This document shows positions 7,735-16,050 of a DNA stretch of 64,000 bases, in pieces (the first letter of the stretch is position 1; the number at the start of each line of letters is the position of its first letter). Both the position numbers and the translations under genes were made by a program. Under the pieces are notes generated by a model. It was not told the origin of the DNA and ran no database searches. It worked only from the letters and a program-made list of their open reading frames with translations. The DNA comes from Microbacterium hominis (lineage in GTDB: Bacteria; Actinomycetota; Actinomycetes; Actinomycetales; Microbacteriaceae): positions 2,418,001 to 2,482,000 of the forward strand of contig NZ_CP054038.1 of assembly GCF_013282805.1 (NCBI RefSeq). Direction: 5' to 3'.

Positions 7735-9864
7735 GTGAGCGACCACGCATCGTCCCTGCCCGCCGCCCCCCTCGCCCCCACGGCCGACGCACGCCCGATC
7801 GTGCGCAGCCACCACGGCGACGATGTCGAGGACCGCTACGAGTGGTTCCGTGCCAAGGAGGACGCGGCCGTCGTCGCCCACCTCGAGGCCGAGAACGCGT
7901 ACACGGCCTCCCGCACGGCGCATCTCGACCACCTCCGCACGCGCATCTTCGACGAGATCAAGGGACGCACCCTCGAGACCGACCTCTCGGTGCCGACCCG
8001 CCGCGGGCAGTGGTGGTACTACGGCCGAACGGTCGAGGGCAAGCAGTACGGCATCCAGTGCCGCGCACCCCTGGCATCCACCGACGATTGGACGCCCCCG
8101 GAGCTGTCCCCCGACGTGGCGGTCGAGGGCGAGCAGGTGCTGCTCGATGGCAACGTCGAGGCCGAGGGACACGAATTCTTCTCCCTGGGCAGCTTCGAGG
8201 TGTCCAACGACGGCACGCGCATGCTCTACGGCGTCGACGTCGCCGGCGACGAGCGCTACACGGTGCGCGTGCGCGACCTCGTCACCGGGGAGCAGCTTGC
8301 CGATGAGATCCCGGACACCTTCGCGGGCGCATCGTTCTCCCCCGACGGCCGGTTCATCGTGTACACGACCGTCGACGACGCGTGGCGCCCCGACACCGTG
8401 TGGCTGCACGAGCTGGGCACCCCGGTGGCCGACGACGTCACGCTGTTCCACGAGCCCGACGAGAAGTACTGGGTCGGCGCGGGGTTCACCCGCAGCGACC
8501 GGTACCTGGTCATCGGCCTGGGTTCGTCCATCACCTCCGAGGAGTGGCTGGTCGATGCCGACGACCTGCGGTCCGAGCCGCGGGTCGTCTGGCCCCGCAC
8601 CGAGGGCGTCGAATACGACTCCGAGCACGCGGTGGTCGACGGCGAGGACGTGCTCTACATCGTGCACAACCAGGGCGCCCTGGACTTCGAGATGGTGCGG
8701 GTCACGGCATCCGACCCCCAGGGTGCGCGCGAGACGGTGATCGCGCACGAGCCCGGTCAGCGACTGCTCGGGCTTTCGACCTTCCGCGATTGGGGCGTCG
8801 TCGCCTACCGACGAGCGGGACTCGCGCGCATCGGGCTACTCGACTACGCCACCGGCGCCGTCGAGGAGATCGCCTTCGACGAGCCTCTCTACGCGGTCGG
8901 CGGCGGCGGCAACCCGGAATGGGCACCGCCGGTGCTGCGCCTCGGGTACGGTTCGTTCGTCACACCCGGCACCGTCTACGACTACGACATCGTCAGCCGA
9001 CAGCTGCACCTTCGCAAGCAGCAGCCGGTGCTCGGCGGGTACGACCCGGCGGACTACGCCCAGGCGCGGGTGTGGGCGACCGCGCAGGACGGCACGCAGA
9101 TCCCGATCTCCCTCGTGTGGAAGCGCGCGTTCGGAGACGCCGGCGCAGCGCCCCGGCCGCTGCACCTGTACGGGTACGGGTCGTACGAGCACTCGATCGA
9201 GCCCGGGTTCTCGGTGCCGCGCCTGTCGGAGCTCGATCGCGGCGTGATCTTCGCCGTCGCCCACGTGCGCGGCGGCGGCGAGATGGGCCGTCAGTGGTAC
9301 GAGGACGGCAAGCTGCTGAACAAGCGCAACACGTTCACCGACTTCGTCGACTGCGCGCTGCACCTCATCGACCACGGGTACACGACCGCGTCTCAGATGG
9401 TCGCCGAGGGCGGATCGGCCGGCGGGCTGCTGATGGGCGCCGTCGCCAACCTCGCCCCCGAGCTGTTCGCCGGCGTGCTCGCCGACGTGCCGTTCGTCGA
9501 CGCCCTCACGACGATCCTCGACCCGTCGCTGCCGCTGACCGTGATCGAGTGGGACGAGTGGGGCGACCCCCTGCACAACGCCGACGTGTACGCCTACATG
9601 AAGTCGTACTCGCCGTACGAGAACGTCCGGCACGACGTGGAGTACCCGCGCATCCTCGCGGTCACCTCTCTCAACGACACGCGCGTGCTCTACGTCGAGC
9701 CGGCGAAGTGGGTCGCGCGTCTGCGCGAGGTGGGCGCCGACGCGATGCTCAAGTGCGAGATGGTCGCCGGCCACGGCGGCGTCTCGGGCCGCTACAACGC
9801 GTGGCGCGAGCGCGCGTTCGAGCTCGCCTGGCTGCTCGACGTGCTCGGCGTCGCCGACGCCTGA
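7735..9864 (+). CDS. Oligopeptidase B-like S9 serine peptidase
   Basis: The protein has 709 residues: an N-terminal seven-bladed propeller followed by an alpha/beta hydrolase domain. The nucleophile lies in GGSAGG near residue 561 and the catalytic His in GHGG near 681. The N-terminal HGDDVEDRYEWFR segment is characteristic of protease II/oligopeptidase B, which trims peptides after Arg or Lys in the cytosol. There is no signal peptide. The start is the GTG at 7735: a TACCGT box (7722-7727) lies seven bases upstream, which suggests a leaderless mRNA, and the 21 upstream in-frame codons have poor protein character. It is followed by the family A repeat region. Confidence 0.9.
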   Translation: MSDHASSLPAAPLAPTADARPIVRSHHGDDVEDRYEWFRAKEDAAVVAHLEAENAYTASRTAHLDHLRTRIFDEIKGRTLETDLSVPTRRGQWWYYGRTVEGKQYGIQCRAPLASTDDWTPPELSPDVAVEGEQVLLDGNVEAEGHEFFSLGSFEVSNDGTRMLYGVDVAGDERYTVRVRDLVTGEQLADEIPDTFAGASFSPDGRFIVYTTVDDAWRPDTVWLHELGTPVADDVTLFHEPDEKYWVGAGFTRSDRYLVIGLGSSITSEEWLVDADDLRSEPRVVWPRTEGVEYDSEHAVVDGEDVLYIVHNQGALDFEMVRVTASDPQGARETVIAHEPGQRLLGLSTFRDWGVVAYRRAGLARIGLLDYATGAVEEIAFDEPLYAVGGGGNPEWAPPVLRLGYGSFVTPGTVYDYDIVSRQLHLRKQQPVLGGYDPADYAQARVWATAQDGTQIPISLVWKRAFGDAGAAPRPLHLYGYGSYEHSIEPGFSVPRLSELDRGVIFAVAHVRGGGEMGRQWYEDGKLLNKRNTFTDFVDCALHLIDHGYTTASQMVAEGGSAGGLLMGAVANLAPELFAGVLADVPFVDALTTILDPSLPLTVIEWDEWGDPLHNADVYAYMKSYSPYENVRHDVEYPRILAVTSLNDTRVLYVEPAKWVARLREVGADAMLKCEMVAGHGGVSGRYNAWRERAFELAWLLDVLGVADA

Positions 9865-9866
9865 CG

Positions 9867-9962
9867 CGGCGCGGGGCGGCGCGCGGGGCGGCGCGCGGGG
9901 CGGCGCGCGGGCGCGGGGCGCGGGGGCGGCGCGCGGGCGGGGGCGGCGCGCGCGGGCGCGCG
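9867..9962. repeat. GC-only low-complexity tract with 12-base repeats
   Basis: About 95 bases consist only of G and C, beginning with three near-perfect copies of the unit GGGGCGGCGCGC and decaying into related words. It directly follows the oligopeptidase stop and abuts the first family A palindrome. Replication slippage is the likely origin. Confidence 0.8.
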
Positions 9963-9963
9963 G

Positions 9964-10363
9964 CCCAGCCATTTGCCGAGAACCGGTGATCCGACGTAGA
10001 CAGGCCGGGAACGGCATCCACTCGCCTGTTCTCGGCAGATCACCTGATCTCGGCAAGAGTGCGAGCGGGTGCAGCTTCCCCACACCGCCGACCACGGCTC
10101 CGCCCGGCGCCCAGCCATTTGCCGAAAACCGGTGATCCGACGTAGACAGGCCGGGAACGGCATCCACTCGCCTGTTCTCGGCAGATCACCTGATCTCGGC
10201 AAGAGTGCGAGCGGGTGCAGCTTCCCCACACCGCCGACCACGGCTCCGCCCGGCGCCCAGCCATTTGCCGAAAACCGGTGATCCGACGTAGAAAGGCCGG
10301 GAACGGCATCCACTCGCCTGTTCTCGGCAGATCACCTGATCTCGGCAAGAGTGCGAGCGGGTG
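9964..10363. repeat. Family A palindromes A1-A3, 146-bp tandem array
   Basis: Units start at 9964, 10110 and 10256 (period 146; the third unit is truncated after about 108 bases). They are nearly identical, with one substitution between A1 and A2 and one more in A3. Each holds an imperfect palindrome with 33-base arms: A1 9973-10005 with 10024-10056, A2 10119-10151 with 10170-10202, A3 10265-10297 with 10316-10348. In A1, 26 of 33 positions pair around an 18-base loop. The better-conserved arm (CCTGTTCTCGGCAGATCACC) faces the downstream nuclease-like gene. The array and the preceding GC tract fill the otherwise gene-free stretch from 9865 to 10463. Confidence 0.92.
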
Positions 10364-10463
10364 GGGCGCAGGGCTTCCTCCCCAGTCCACGGGGTCGTCG
10401 AAGCCATCCACATTCGTCGGTTCCAGGCGGGCGAGCGCTTCGGCGCGGGACATGCTCGTGGTC

Positions 10464-11375
10464 ATGCCCGCTCACACTTCGCTCCCACGCGCCACCGAGA
10501 TGCTCGTCAAGCAGGACCTCCGACGACGTCGCCTCCTGGCATGGATCGAGGAGCGGCACGGGATCGCGCACACGTCCGCCGTGCGAGCGGCGGGGTTCTC
10601 CCGGTACGACATCGCCGCGCTGGTCGAAGGCGGGCAGCTGCGGCGGGTGCGGAGATCCTGGCTCGTGACAGCGGCGTGCGATCCGCGGCGAGAGAGCGCG
10701 GCGTCGGTGGGTGGGCGGGTGACGTGCGTGAGCGCGGCCGCGCTGCACGATCTCTGGGTTCCCGACCACGAGGACACGCACGTCGCCGTGCCGGGCACGT
10801 CATCGCGCCTCGAGGCCGATGGCCTGCAGCTTCATTGGGCGATCGGTCCGGCGCCGGTCGGCCGCAACGACACCATCGATCCGGTCATCAACGTGCTCTT
10901 CCACGTCGCCTGCTGCCTCCCCCAGCACGACGCGCTCGCGGTGTGGGAGTCGGCCGTGCGCACGCAGCTCGCCGACCTCGGTGTGCTCAAGCGCGTGGCA
11001 TGGCGCCGGGCGGCGCCGGCAGAGCTCGCCGAGCTCGCGTCCTCGCTGTCCGACTCGGGGATCGAGACCCGCTTCGTCGCCGGCATGCGGCGCGCCGGTG
11101 TCCTCGTGCGGCAGCAGGTGTGGATCGACGGCCATCCCGTCGATGCGCTGATCGGCCGATCGCTGGTCGTGCAGCTCGACGGGTTCGCCCATCACAGGTC
11201 TGCGGCGGATCGACGCCGCGACCTCGAGGCGGACGCGCGCCTCATCGCGCGCGGATACGTCGTTCTGCGGTTCGACTACCAGCAGGTCATGTTCCGGTGG
11301 GACTACGTGCTCGAGACGATCCTCACGGCGATCGCGCAGAACGCGCACCGTCAGCCCGTCGCCGAGATCAGGCGA
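10464..11375 (+). CDS. AbiEi-like/DUF559 nuclease-like protein (A), stop codon lost
   Basis: About 303 residues to the presumed ancestral stop. The N-terminus (LLAWIEERHGIAHTSAVRAA onward, then LVEGGQLRRVRRSWL) looks like the winged-helix AbiEi antitoxin-type domain. The C-terminus is a DUF559/Vsr-like PD-(D/E)XK domain: HPVDALIG, VVQLDGFAHH, a later Asp, and RGYVVLRFDY. It is clearly paralogous to the gene at 26877. No AbiEii toxin is adjacent. The frame enters repeat A4, where the consensus would give a TGA at 11373-11375; here it is CGA, and the frame stays open to 12695, antisense to pfkA. Starts at 10452, 10464 and 10500 are all possible; I prefer 10464 because CATGCT lies seven bases upstream. 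Confidence 0.7.
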
Positions 11376-11442
11376 TCCGCCGAGAACAGGCCGTGTGCGG
11401 CATCCACCGTCCTGTCTGCGCCAGATCACCTGTTCTCAGGCA
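11361..11442. repeat. Family A palindrome A4
   Basis: A single palindrome whose left arm GCCGAGATCAGGCGATCCGC (continuing to GAACAGG) matches the gene-facing arm of A1-A3 in inverted orientation. The right arm is more diverged (CCTGTCTGCG, then TCACCTGTTCTCAGGCA). The loop contains GGCATCC. It overlaps the 3' end of the DUF559 frame and carries the T-to-C change that removes the stop at 11373. Confidence 0.88.
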
Positions 11443-11487
11443 GTGGGTGCCGGGTGCCGGTGGCGGCCATCCCGCGCCGACGCGCTC

Positions 11488-11569
11488 GCCGAGATCAGGT
11501 GATCCGCCGAGAACAGGCCGATGGATGCCGCGAACAACCTGTTCTCGGCAGAACACCTGTTCTGGGCAA
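11488..11569. repeat. Family A palindrome A5
   Basis: This copy has the left arm GCCGAGATCAGGTGATCCGC running on to GAACAGGCC, a loop containing GGATGCC, and the right arm CCTGTTCTCGGCAGAACACC running on to GGGCAA. It has the same orientation as A4 and is inverted relative to A1-A3. The stretch 11570-11660 between it and pfkA holds only short GGCAGCCCG-like words and no gene. Confidence 0.88.
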
Positions 11570-11660
11570 GTGGTGGCTGCGGGCAGGCCGAGCCCGCTGC
11601 CGGCCAGCCCGGCGCAGACCCCAGGCAGCCCGAAGCAGCCCCCGGGCAGGCCGAAGGGCG

Positions 11661-12689
11661 TCAGCCGAAGAGGGCGGAGGCCTCGTCGTAGCGGTAGCGG
11701 GGCACGGTGTTGAGCTCGCCGAGCGCCTCGGCGAAGGGGACGCGCACGATGTCGGTGCCCTTGAGGGAGACCATCTGGCCCCATGCGCCGTCGACGACGG
11801 CGTCGGCCGCGTGCAGGCCCAGGCGCGTGGCGAGCACGCGGTCGAAGGCCGACGGCGATCCGCCGCGCTGGATGTGGCCGAGAACGGTGGCGCGGGTCTC
11901 GATGCCGGTGATGCGCTCGATCTCGGGGGCCAGCACCTCGCTGATGCCGCCGAGGCGGGGGCGGTTGAAGGCGTCGAGGCCCTTGTCGCTGTAGGCCTCG
12001 TCCATGCCGGTGAGCGTGAAGCCCTCCGAGACGACGACCAGCGGCGCGCGACCGCGGTCGTGGGCCTTGGTCACCAGGTCGGTGATCTCGTCGATCGACT
12101 GCGGCACCTCGGGGATGCAGATGGCGTGGGCGCCGGCGGCCATGCCTGCGTGCAGGGCGATCCAGCCGACGTGACGGCCCATGACCTCGGCGACCATGCA
12201 GCGCTGGTGCGAATCGCCGGTGGTGCGCAGGCGGTCCATCGCATCGGTGGCGATGTTGACGGCGGTGTCGAAGCCGAACGAGTAGTCGGTGGCCCGCAGG
12301 TCGTTGTCGATCGTCTTCGGAACGCCCAGCACGTTGATGCCGTCGTTGGCCAGGCGGTTCGCCGCGGCGAGCGTCCCCTCGCCGCCGATCGCGATGATGC
12401 CGTCGATGCGGTGTCCGTACATCGTCTTGGCGATGTTCTCCGCACCGCCGCGGGGGCCCTCGTACGGGTTCGTCCGGCTGGTGCCGAGGATCGTCCCGCC
12501 GACCTTCGACAGACCCTTGACCTCGTGCCGCGTGAGCGGGAAGAAGTCGCCGTCGACGACTCCGCGCCAGCCGTCGCGAATGCCGACGAACTCGAGATCG
12601 TACGTCGTCGTGCCCTTCAGCACGACACCGCGGATGACGGCGTTCAGTCCGGGGCAGTCGCCGCCGCTGGTCAGGATGCCGATCTTCAT
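11661..12689 (-). CDS. pfkA: 6-phosphofructokinase
   Basis: The 342-residue cytosolic enzyme phosphorylates fructose 6-phosphate to the 1,6-bisphosphate in glycolysis. Its motifs are GGDCPGLNAVIR at residues 9-20, IGGEGTL near 102, PKTIDNDL near 122, VMGRHVGW near 165 and GHIQRGGSPSAFDR near 280. The Gly in GGEGT points to ATP as donor (pyrophosphate enzymes usually have Asp there), while the Lys in PKTIDND is the pyrophosphate-type residue. This Gly/Lys mix is known in actinobacterial ATP-dependent enzymes. The ATG at 12689 begins MKIGILTSGGD. It lies downstream of the SNF2 gene but is separated from it by a hairpin terminator. Confidence 0.94.
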   Translation of the reverse strand: MKIGILTSGGDCPGLNAVIRGVVLKGTTTYDLEFVGIRDGWRGVVDGDFFPLTRHEVKGLSKVGGTILGTSRTNPYEGPRGGAENIAKTMYGHRIDGIIAIGGEGTLAAANRLANDGINVLGVPKTIDNDLRATDYSFGFDTAVNIATDAMDRLRTTGDSHQRCMVAEVMGRHVGWIALHAGMAAGAHAICIPEVPQSIDEITDLVTKAHDRGRAPLVVVSEGFTLTGMDEAYSDKGLDAFNRPRLGGISEVLAPEIERITGIETRATVLGHIQRGGSPSAFDRVLATRLGLHAADAVVDGAWGQMVSLKGTDIVRVPFAEALGELNTVPRYRYDEASALFG

Positions 12690-12749
12690 AGCTGAGTCCT
12701 CGCTGTCGGGTGGAGATATCGGCGACAGTGCCATCCCCGACACTAGCGC

Positions 12750-12790
12750 CGGATGCCGCCCCCCTGCCACACGGCGGGGGACGGCATCCG
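12750..12790. terminator. Terminator hairpin built on GGATGCC/GGCATCC
   Basis: The arm CGGATGCCGCCCCC (12750-12763) pairs with GGGGG plus CGGCATCCG (12776-12790, one bulged A). It lies just beyond the stop of the SNF2 helicase gene and before pfkA. It is one of three places in the window where the heptamer and its complement form a stem. Confidence 0.7.
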
Positions 12791-12810
12791 ATCTCAGACA
12801 GCGGGCCGCG

Positions 12811-14973
12811 TCAGTCGGCGCCGAGCGCCTGACGCAGCAGGTGCATGAGCGCCGACAGCTGCACGGAGTCGCTGGACTGCGGGTCGACAGCGTCGCCGTC
12901 GAGCGCGCGCTGGGCGAGCCCCTGCTTGGAGTCGATGAGCTCCGCGATCTTCGTGTCGATCGTGTGCGCGGCGATGATCCGCCACGCCGTGACGGGCTCG
13001 TCCTGGCCGATCCGGTGAACGCGGTCGATCGCCTGGGTCTGCTCGGCGGCGGTCCACGACAGCTCCGCGAGAACGACGTTCGACGCGGCCTGCATGTTCA
13101 CGCCGACACCGGCGGCGGTCAGCGAACAGACCGCGATACCGACCTCGGGGTCGTTGTTGAAGGCGTCGATCGCCTCCTGGCGCGCGGGGGTGCTCTGATC
13201 GCCGCGGATCGAGACGCTCCGCAGGCCCGCGTTCGCGAAGTGCGCCTCCGCGGCATCCATGACGTCGACGTGCTTCGCGAAGAAGACCACCTTGTCGACC
13301 GAGCGCTGCAGCTGCAGGGCGTAGTCGGCCGCGAGGAGGGCCTTGGCCTGACCGATGCGACGCACCATCGTGAAGACGTTCTCCGAGCCCGTGCCGGCGG
13401 CCTTGGACTCCTCGAGCTCGTTGTGGGCGACCAGACGCACGATGTCGTCGTCGATCTCCCCCGGGGCCAGACCGCGGTCGCCGCGGGCCTCGATGATGCG
13501 ACGGTACTTCGCCGCGAGCCGCTCGCCGAGTTCACGCTCGGCCTGGCGGATCGAGCGCCCGAACTCGTCGTCGAGCTCCACCGGGAGATCGGCGATGAGC
13601 TTGTCGGGGAGGTCCTTGGCCACGTCCTTCTTCTTGCGGCGGACGATGCCCATCGAGATGACCGCGCCGCGGGCCTCCGGGTAGAACGCCTTGTCGGCCG
13701 GCGTGAGACCGGTCGCGTCGAGCTTCTCCATGAGTTCGGGGCCGGGCTTCTCGCCGTTGGTCCAGCCGAGGAATCGCCAGATCGCGTCGAAGTCCTCGAC
13801 GTCGTTGATCAGCGGCGTTCCCGTGAGGGCGAGCATGAGCGGGTCGCGCACCTGCTCGCGGATGCGACCGGCCAGCGCCAGCACGTTCTGCGAGCGCTGC
13901 GAGGTGAGGTTCTTGATGAAGTGCGCCTCGTCGACGACCATGCCTTGAAGCCCGATCGAGCTGAGCCAGGACAGGTGCCGGTCGAGGATCTCGTAGTTGA
14001 CGATGAACACGTCGGCGAACGCGTCGATGTTCTCGCCGTCGCCGTGGATCACGGTGGCCCGCCGCTGCGGCGTCCACCGCTCGACCTCGCGCGCCCAGTT
14101 CATCTTCACGACGTTCGGCACGACGGCCAGGAGCGGATAGGCACCGGCGACCGAGGCCGCGAGCACCGACTGCGCGGTCTTGCCGAGTCCGGGCTCGTCG
14201 GCCAGCAGGAAGCTGCGGTGGCCCTCGCGCACCGCTTCGAGGAACCGCGACTGGTGCGGCATGACATCGAGGCCACGCGGCGACAGGCGATCGAACTCGG
14301 GCGTCGGGGGCAGCTCCATGGTGGCGGCTCCGCCGCCCGCCCCCATCTCGAACGACTTGTAGAGGGGCCCCATGAGCTCCCACCCGTCGAGACGGCGGCG
14401 GGGTGTCTGCTTGGCGACGCGCATCGTCAGGTCGGGCGCGAGGAACGGGTTCGCGAGCTGCCGCGACTCGATGGCGACCGGCACGACCTGGCGCTCGGCG
14501 AGCGCGGCCGGCACGACGGGCGCGGCGGCGGGCGCGGCATCCGTGATGATCAGCTCGTCGGGGGCCAGCTCGGCGCCCGACTCGAGCAGCCAGTCGCGGC
14601 GCATGCGGCGGGCGACCGGGGAGGTGGCCTGGTCGACCTCGAGCAGCTGGATGAGCGAGGTGTCGCGGGCCGCGGTCTTGGCGAGGATGGTCGCCACGCC
14701 GTCGAGGCGCTTGAGCAGCTCCGCACGGGCCGACTCCGCGATCTCGCCGTCGGCTTTCACGCGGGCGCGCTCCTCGCGCACCAGGAAGGCGATCACCTGG
14801 AACTTGACGCGGTTGGTCGGGCCGAGCTTGCCGCGCTGGGCCTTGGCCTCGACCTCGCGCACCTTGCGGGCGAGGATCGGGATGATGGGCGCCTCGTCGT
14901 CGCGTCGTGCGGACGATGTGCGGCGTCGGCGCTGTGTTCTGCCGTTCTGGGCGGCGGGTGCCGTGGTCGGCAT
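12811..14973 (-). CDS. SNF2-family DEAD/DEAH helicase-like ATPase
   Basis: The protein has 720 residues. An N-terminal region of about 230 residues (basic, coiled and specific to this group) precedes an SNF2 ATPase core: ADEPGLGKTAQS (Walker A, near 255), VVDEAHFIKN (DEAH-type box, near 345), LALTGTPLIND (motif III), and the second lobe ending in QAIDRVHRIGQ (motif VI, near 650). Such enzymes move along double-stranded DNA or remodel protein-DNA complexes; bacterial members often act in repair or fork restart. No methylase or nuclease partner is adjacent, so a defence role is not supported. The start at 14973 has AGGAGGAGC directly upstream. Confidence 0.88.
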   Translation of the reverse strand: MPTTAPAAQNGRTQRRRRTSSARRDDEAPIIPILARKVREVEAKAQRGKLGPTNRVKFQVIAFLVREERARVKADGEIAESARAELLKRLDGVATILAKTAARDTSLIQLLEVDQATSPVARRMRRDWLLESGAELAPDELIITDAAPAAAPVVPAALAERQVVPVAIESRQLANPFLAPDLTMRVAKQTPRRRLDGWELMGPLYKSFEMGAGGGAATMELPPTPEFDRLSPRGLDVMPHQSRFLEAVREGHRSFLLADEPGLGKTAQSVLAASVAGAYPLLAVVPNVVKMNWAREVERWTPQRRATVIHGDGENIDAFADVFIVNYEILDRHLSWLSSIGLQGMVVDEAHFIKNLTSQRSQNVLALAGRIREQVRDPLMLALTGTPLINDVEDFDAIWRFLGWTNGEKPGPELMEKLDATGLTPADKAFYPEARGAVISMGIVRRKKKDVAKDLPDKLIADLPVELDDEFGRSIRQAERELGERLAAKYRRIIEARGDRGLAPGEIDDDIVRLVAHNELEESKAAGTGSENVFTMVRRIGQAKALLAADYALQLQRSVDKVVFFAKHVDVMDAAEAHFANAGLRSVSIRGDQSTPARQEAIDAFNNDPEVGIAVCSLTAAGVGVNMQAASNVVLAELSWTAAEQTQAIDRVHRIGQDEPVTAWRIIAAHTIDTKIAELIDSKQGLAQRALDGDAVDPQSSDSVQLSALMHLLRQALGAD

Positions 14974-15173
14974 GCTCCTCCTGAGCGTATGTGCCGGAAT
15001 GCTCCGGCGTCGCCGGAGGCGGGCATTGCGTGCTGCGGGTTCCCGCGGGCGGCTCGGTAGCCGTCGCGAACGCGGGGTCGGAGTGCTCCCCCTGAGCCGC
15101 TGGCACTCGCTTCAGCGAGCCGCGACCGCCGTGGCGGGTACTCCGCGGGCAATTCTAGCGCGATCAGCGCGTT

Positions 15174-15854
15174 TCAGCCCCACAGACTCGCGATGATGTC
15201 GTCGGTGTAGCCCTCGGGGTGCGCGTTGAGCCACGCGGTGGCGATCCAGCCGCCGTCGCGGAGGAAGTGGTCCTCGCCGAGGAGGTACGGCTGGTCGTCG
15301 AGGGTGACACCGCGCTGTTCGATCCGGCACAGTGCGCCGCCGGCGACCGGTTCGCAGCCGAACCCGGCCTCTGCCAGCGCCCCCGTCACCGCGTCGACCT
15401 GGGCGGAGTCGAGTGCCGAGACGGTCGTCGAGACCCCCACCTCGCCGGGGCGCCCCCACGTGCAGCGCAGGGTCGGGATGCCGCTGCCGAGCAGCTCCAG
15501 TGCGGTCGCGTTCTGCGTCGAGAGCATCGTCACGCCCGGATCGTTCAGAGGCCCGACCTGGGCTTCCACCGTCGATCTCATCGACGCGGAGATGAGGCGA
15601 TCGCACGAGTCGGGCACCGCGAACCCGGTCGGCACCGGAGGCGACGAGGTCGCGGCCGGGGCCGTCGCGGTCGGCGCGGCCGGTGCCGGCGACGTGGCCG
15701 CCGGGGTGGACGGGCGCGGCGAGGCGGAACTCGCCGCGGGGCGCGAGGTCGGGCCGGCCGAGGGCGTCTCGGGCGCGCACCCGGCCATGGCGACGAGCAG
15801 CCCGGTCGTCAGCACGGCGACGGCGATCCTGCCCCGGGCGCGCGTGTACGGCAT
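15174..15854 (-). CDS. Putative secreted lipoprotein
   Basis: The protein has 226 residues. The signal peptide ends in a lipobox (VAMAGC, Cys near residue 26), so the mature protein is lipid-anchored outside the cell. A Pro/Ala/Ser/Thr linker of about 45 residues follows, then a compact domain with four Cys (PDSCDR, LRCTWG, GFGCEP, ALCRIE) that probably form two disulfides. I do not recognise the domain; similar short lipoproteins of unknown function are common in Microbacterium. The start is ATG 15854 with an AAGGGGG run upstream. It is a single gene with an own-strand neighbour (GDPD) about 200 bases away. Confidence 0.75.
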   Translation of the reverse strand: MPYTRARGRIAVAVLTTGLLVAMAGCAPETPSAGPTSRPAASSASPRPSTPAATSPAPAAPTATAPAATSSPPVPTGFAVPDSCDRLISASMRSTVEAQVGPLNDPGVTMLSTQNATALELLGSGIPTLRCTWGRPGEVGVSTTVSALDSAQVDAVTGALAEAGFGCEPVAGGALCRIEQRGVTLDDQPYLLGEDHFLRDGGWIATAWLNAHPEGYTDDIIASLWG

Positions 15855-15889
15855 CCCGCCCCCTTCCCGCGGGCGCCCGCCCCCGACGC

Positions 15890-16048
15890 GATCGACGCTA
15901 CGGGCCGCCGCGCGCGCCGCGAGCGCCGACGCGCCGATCGCCCGTTGCGCGCCGCTCCACCCGATCGACTTCGCGCCGATCGCCCGCCGCGCGACGCCCC
16001 GCCCGACCGACCCCCGCCCGCGCGCCGCCCCGCCCGATCGACGCCCGC
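15890..16048. repeat. Low-complexity GC-rich spacer
   Basis: The spacer between the lipoprotein gene and the GDPD gene is composed of repeated words such as GCGCCGATCGCCCG (two copies) and CCCGAYCGAC (several copies). There is no convincing gene in it. It probably arose by slippage or decayed intergenic duplication. Confidence 0.55.
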
Positions 16049-16050
16049 CG

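Noticed and set aside
9964..10363. CRISPR array
   Set aside because: The units are 146 bp, almost wholly identical including the spacer part, and only 2.7 copies long. There is no short repeat with variable spacers and no cas gene.
9792..10465. Minus-strand frames with repeating WMPFPACLRRITG-like words
   Set aside because: They are translations of the 146-bp tandem repeat in rotating frames (146 is not a multiple of three), with no family similarity.
10464..12695. A genuine 700-residue protein from the DUF559 frame
   Set aside because: Beyond 11375 the frame reads through palindromes and then antisense to pfkA, with no domain. The extension is best explained by loss of the stop codon.
12811..14973. 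Defence island (SNF2 helicase near DUF559 gene)
   Set aside because: Only the helicase is present, with pfkA between it and the DUF559 gene. There is no methylase, DISARM or Dnd gene nearby.
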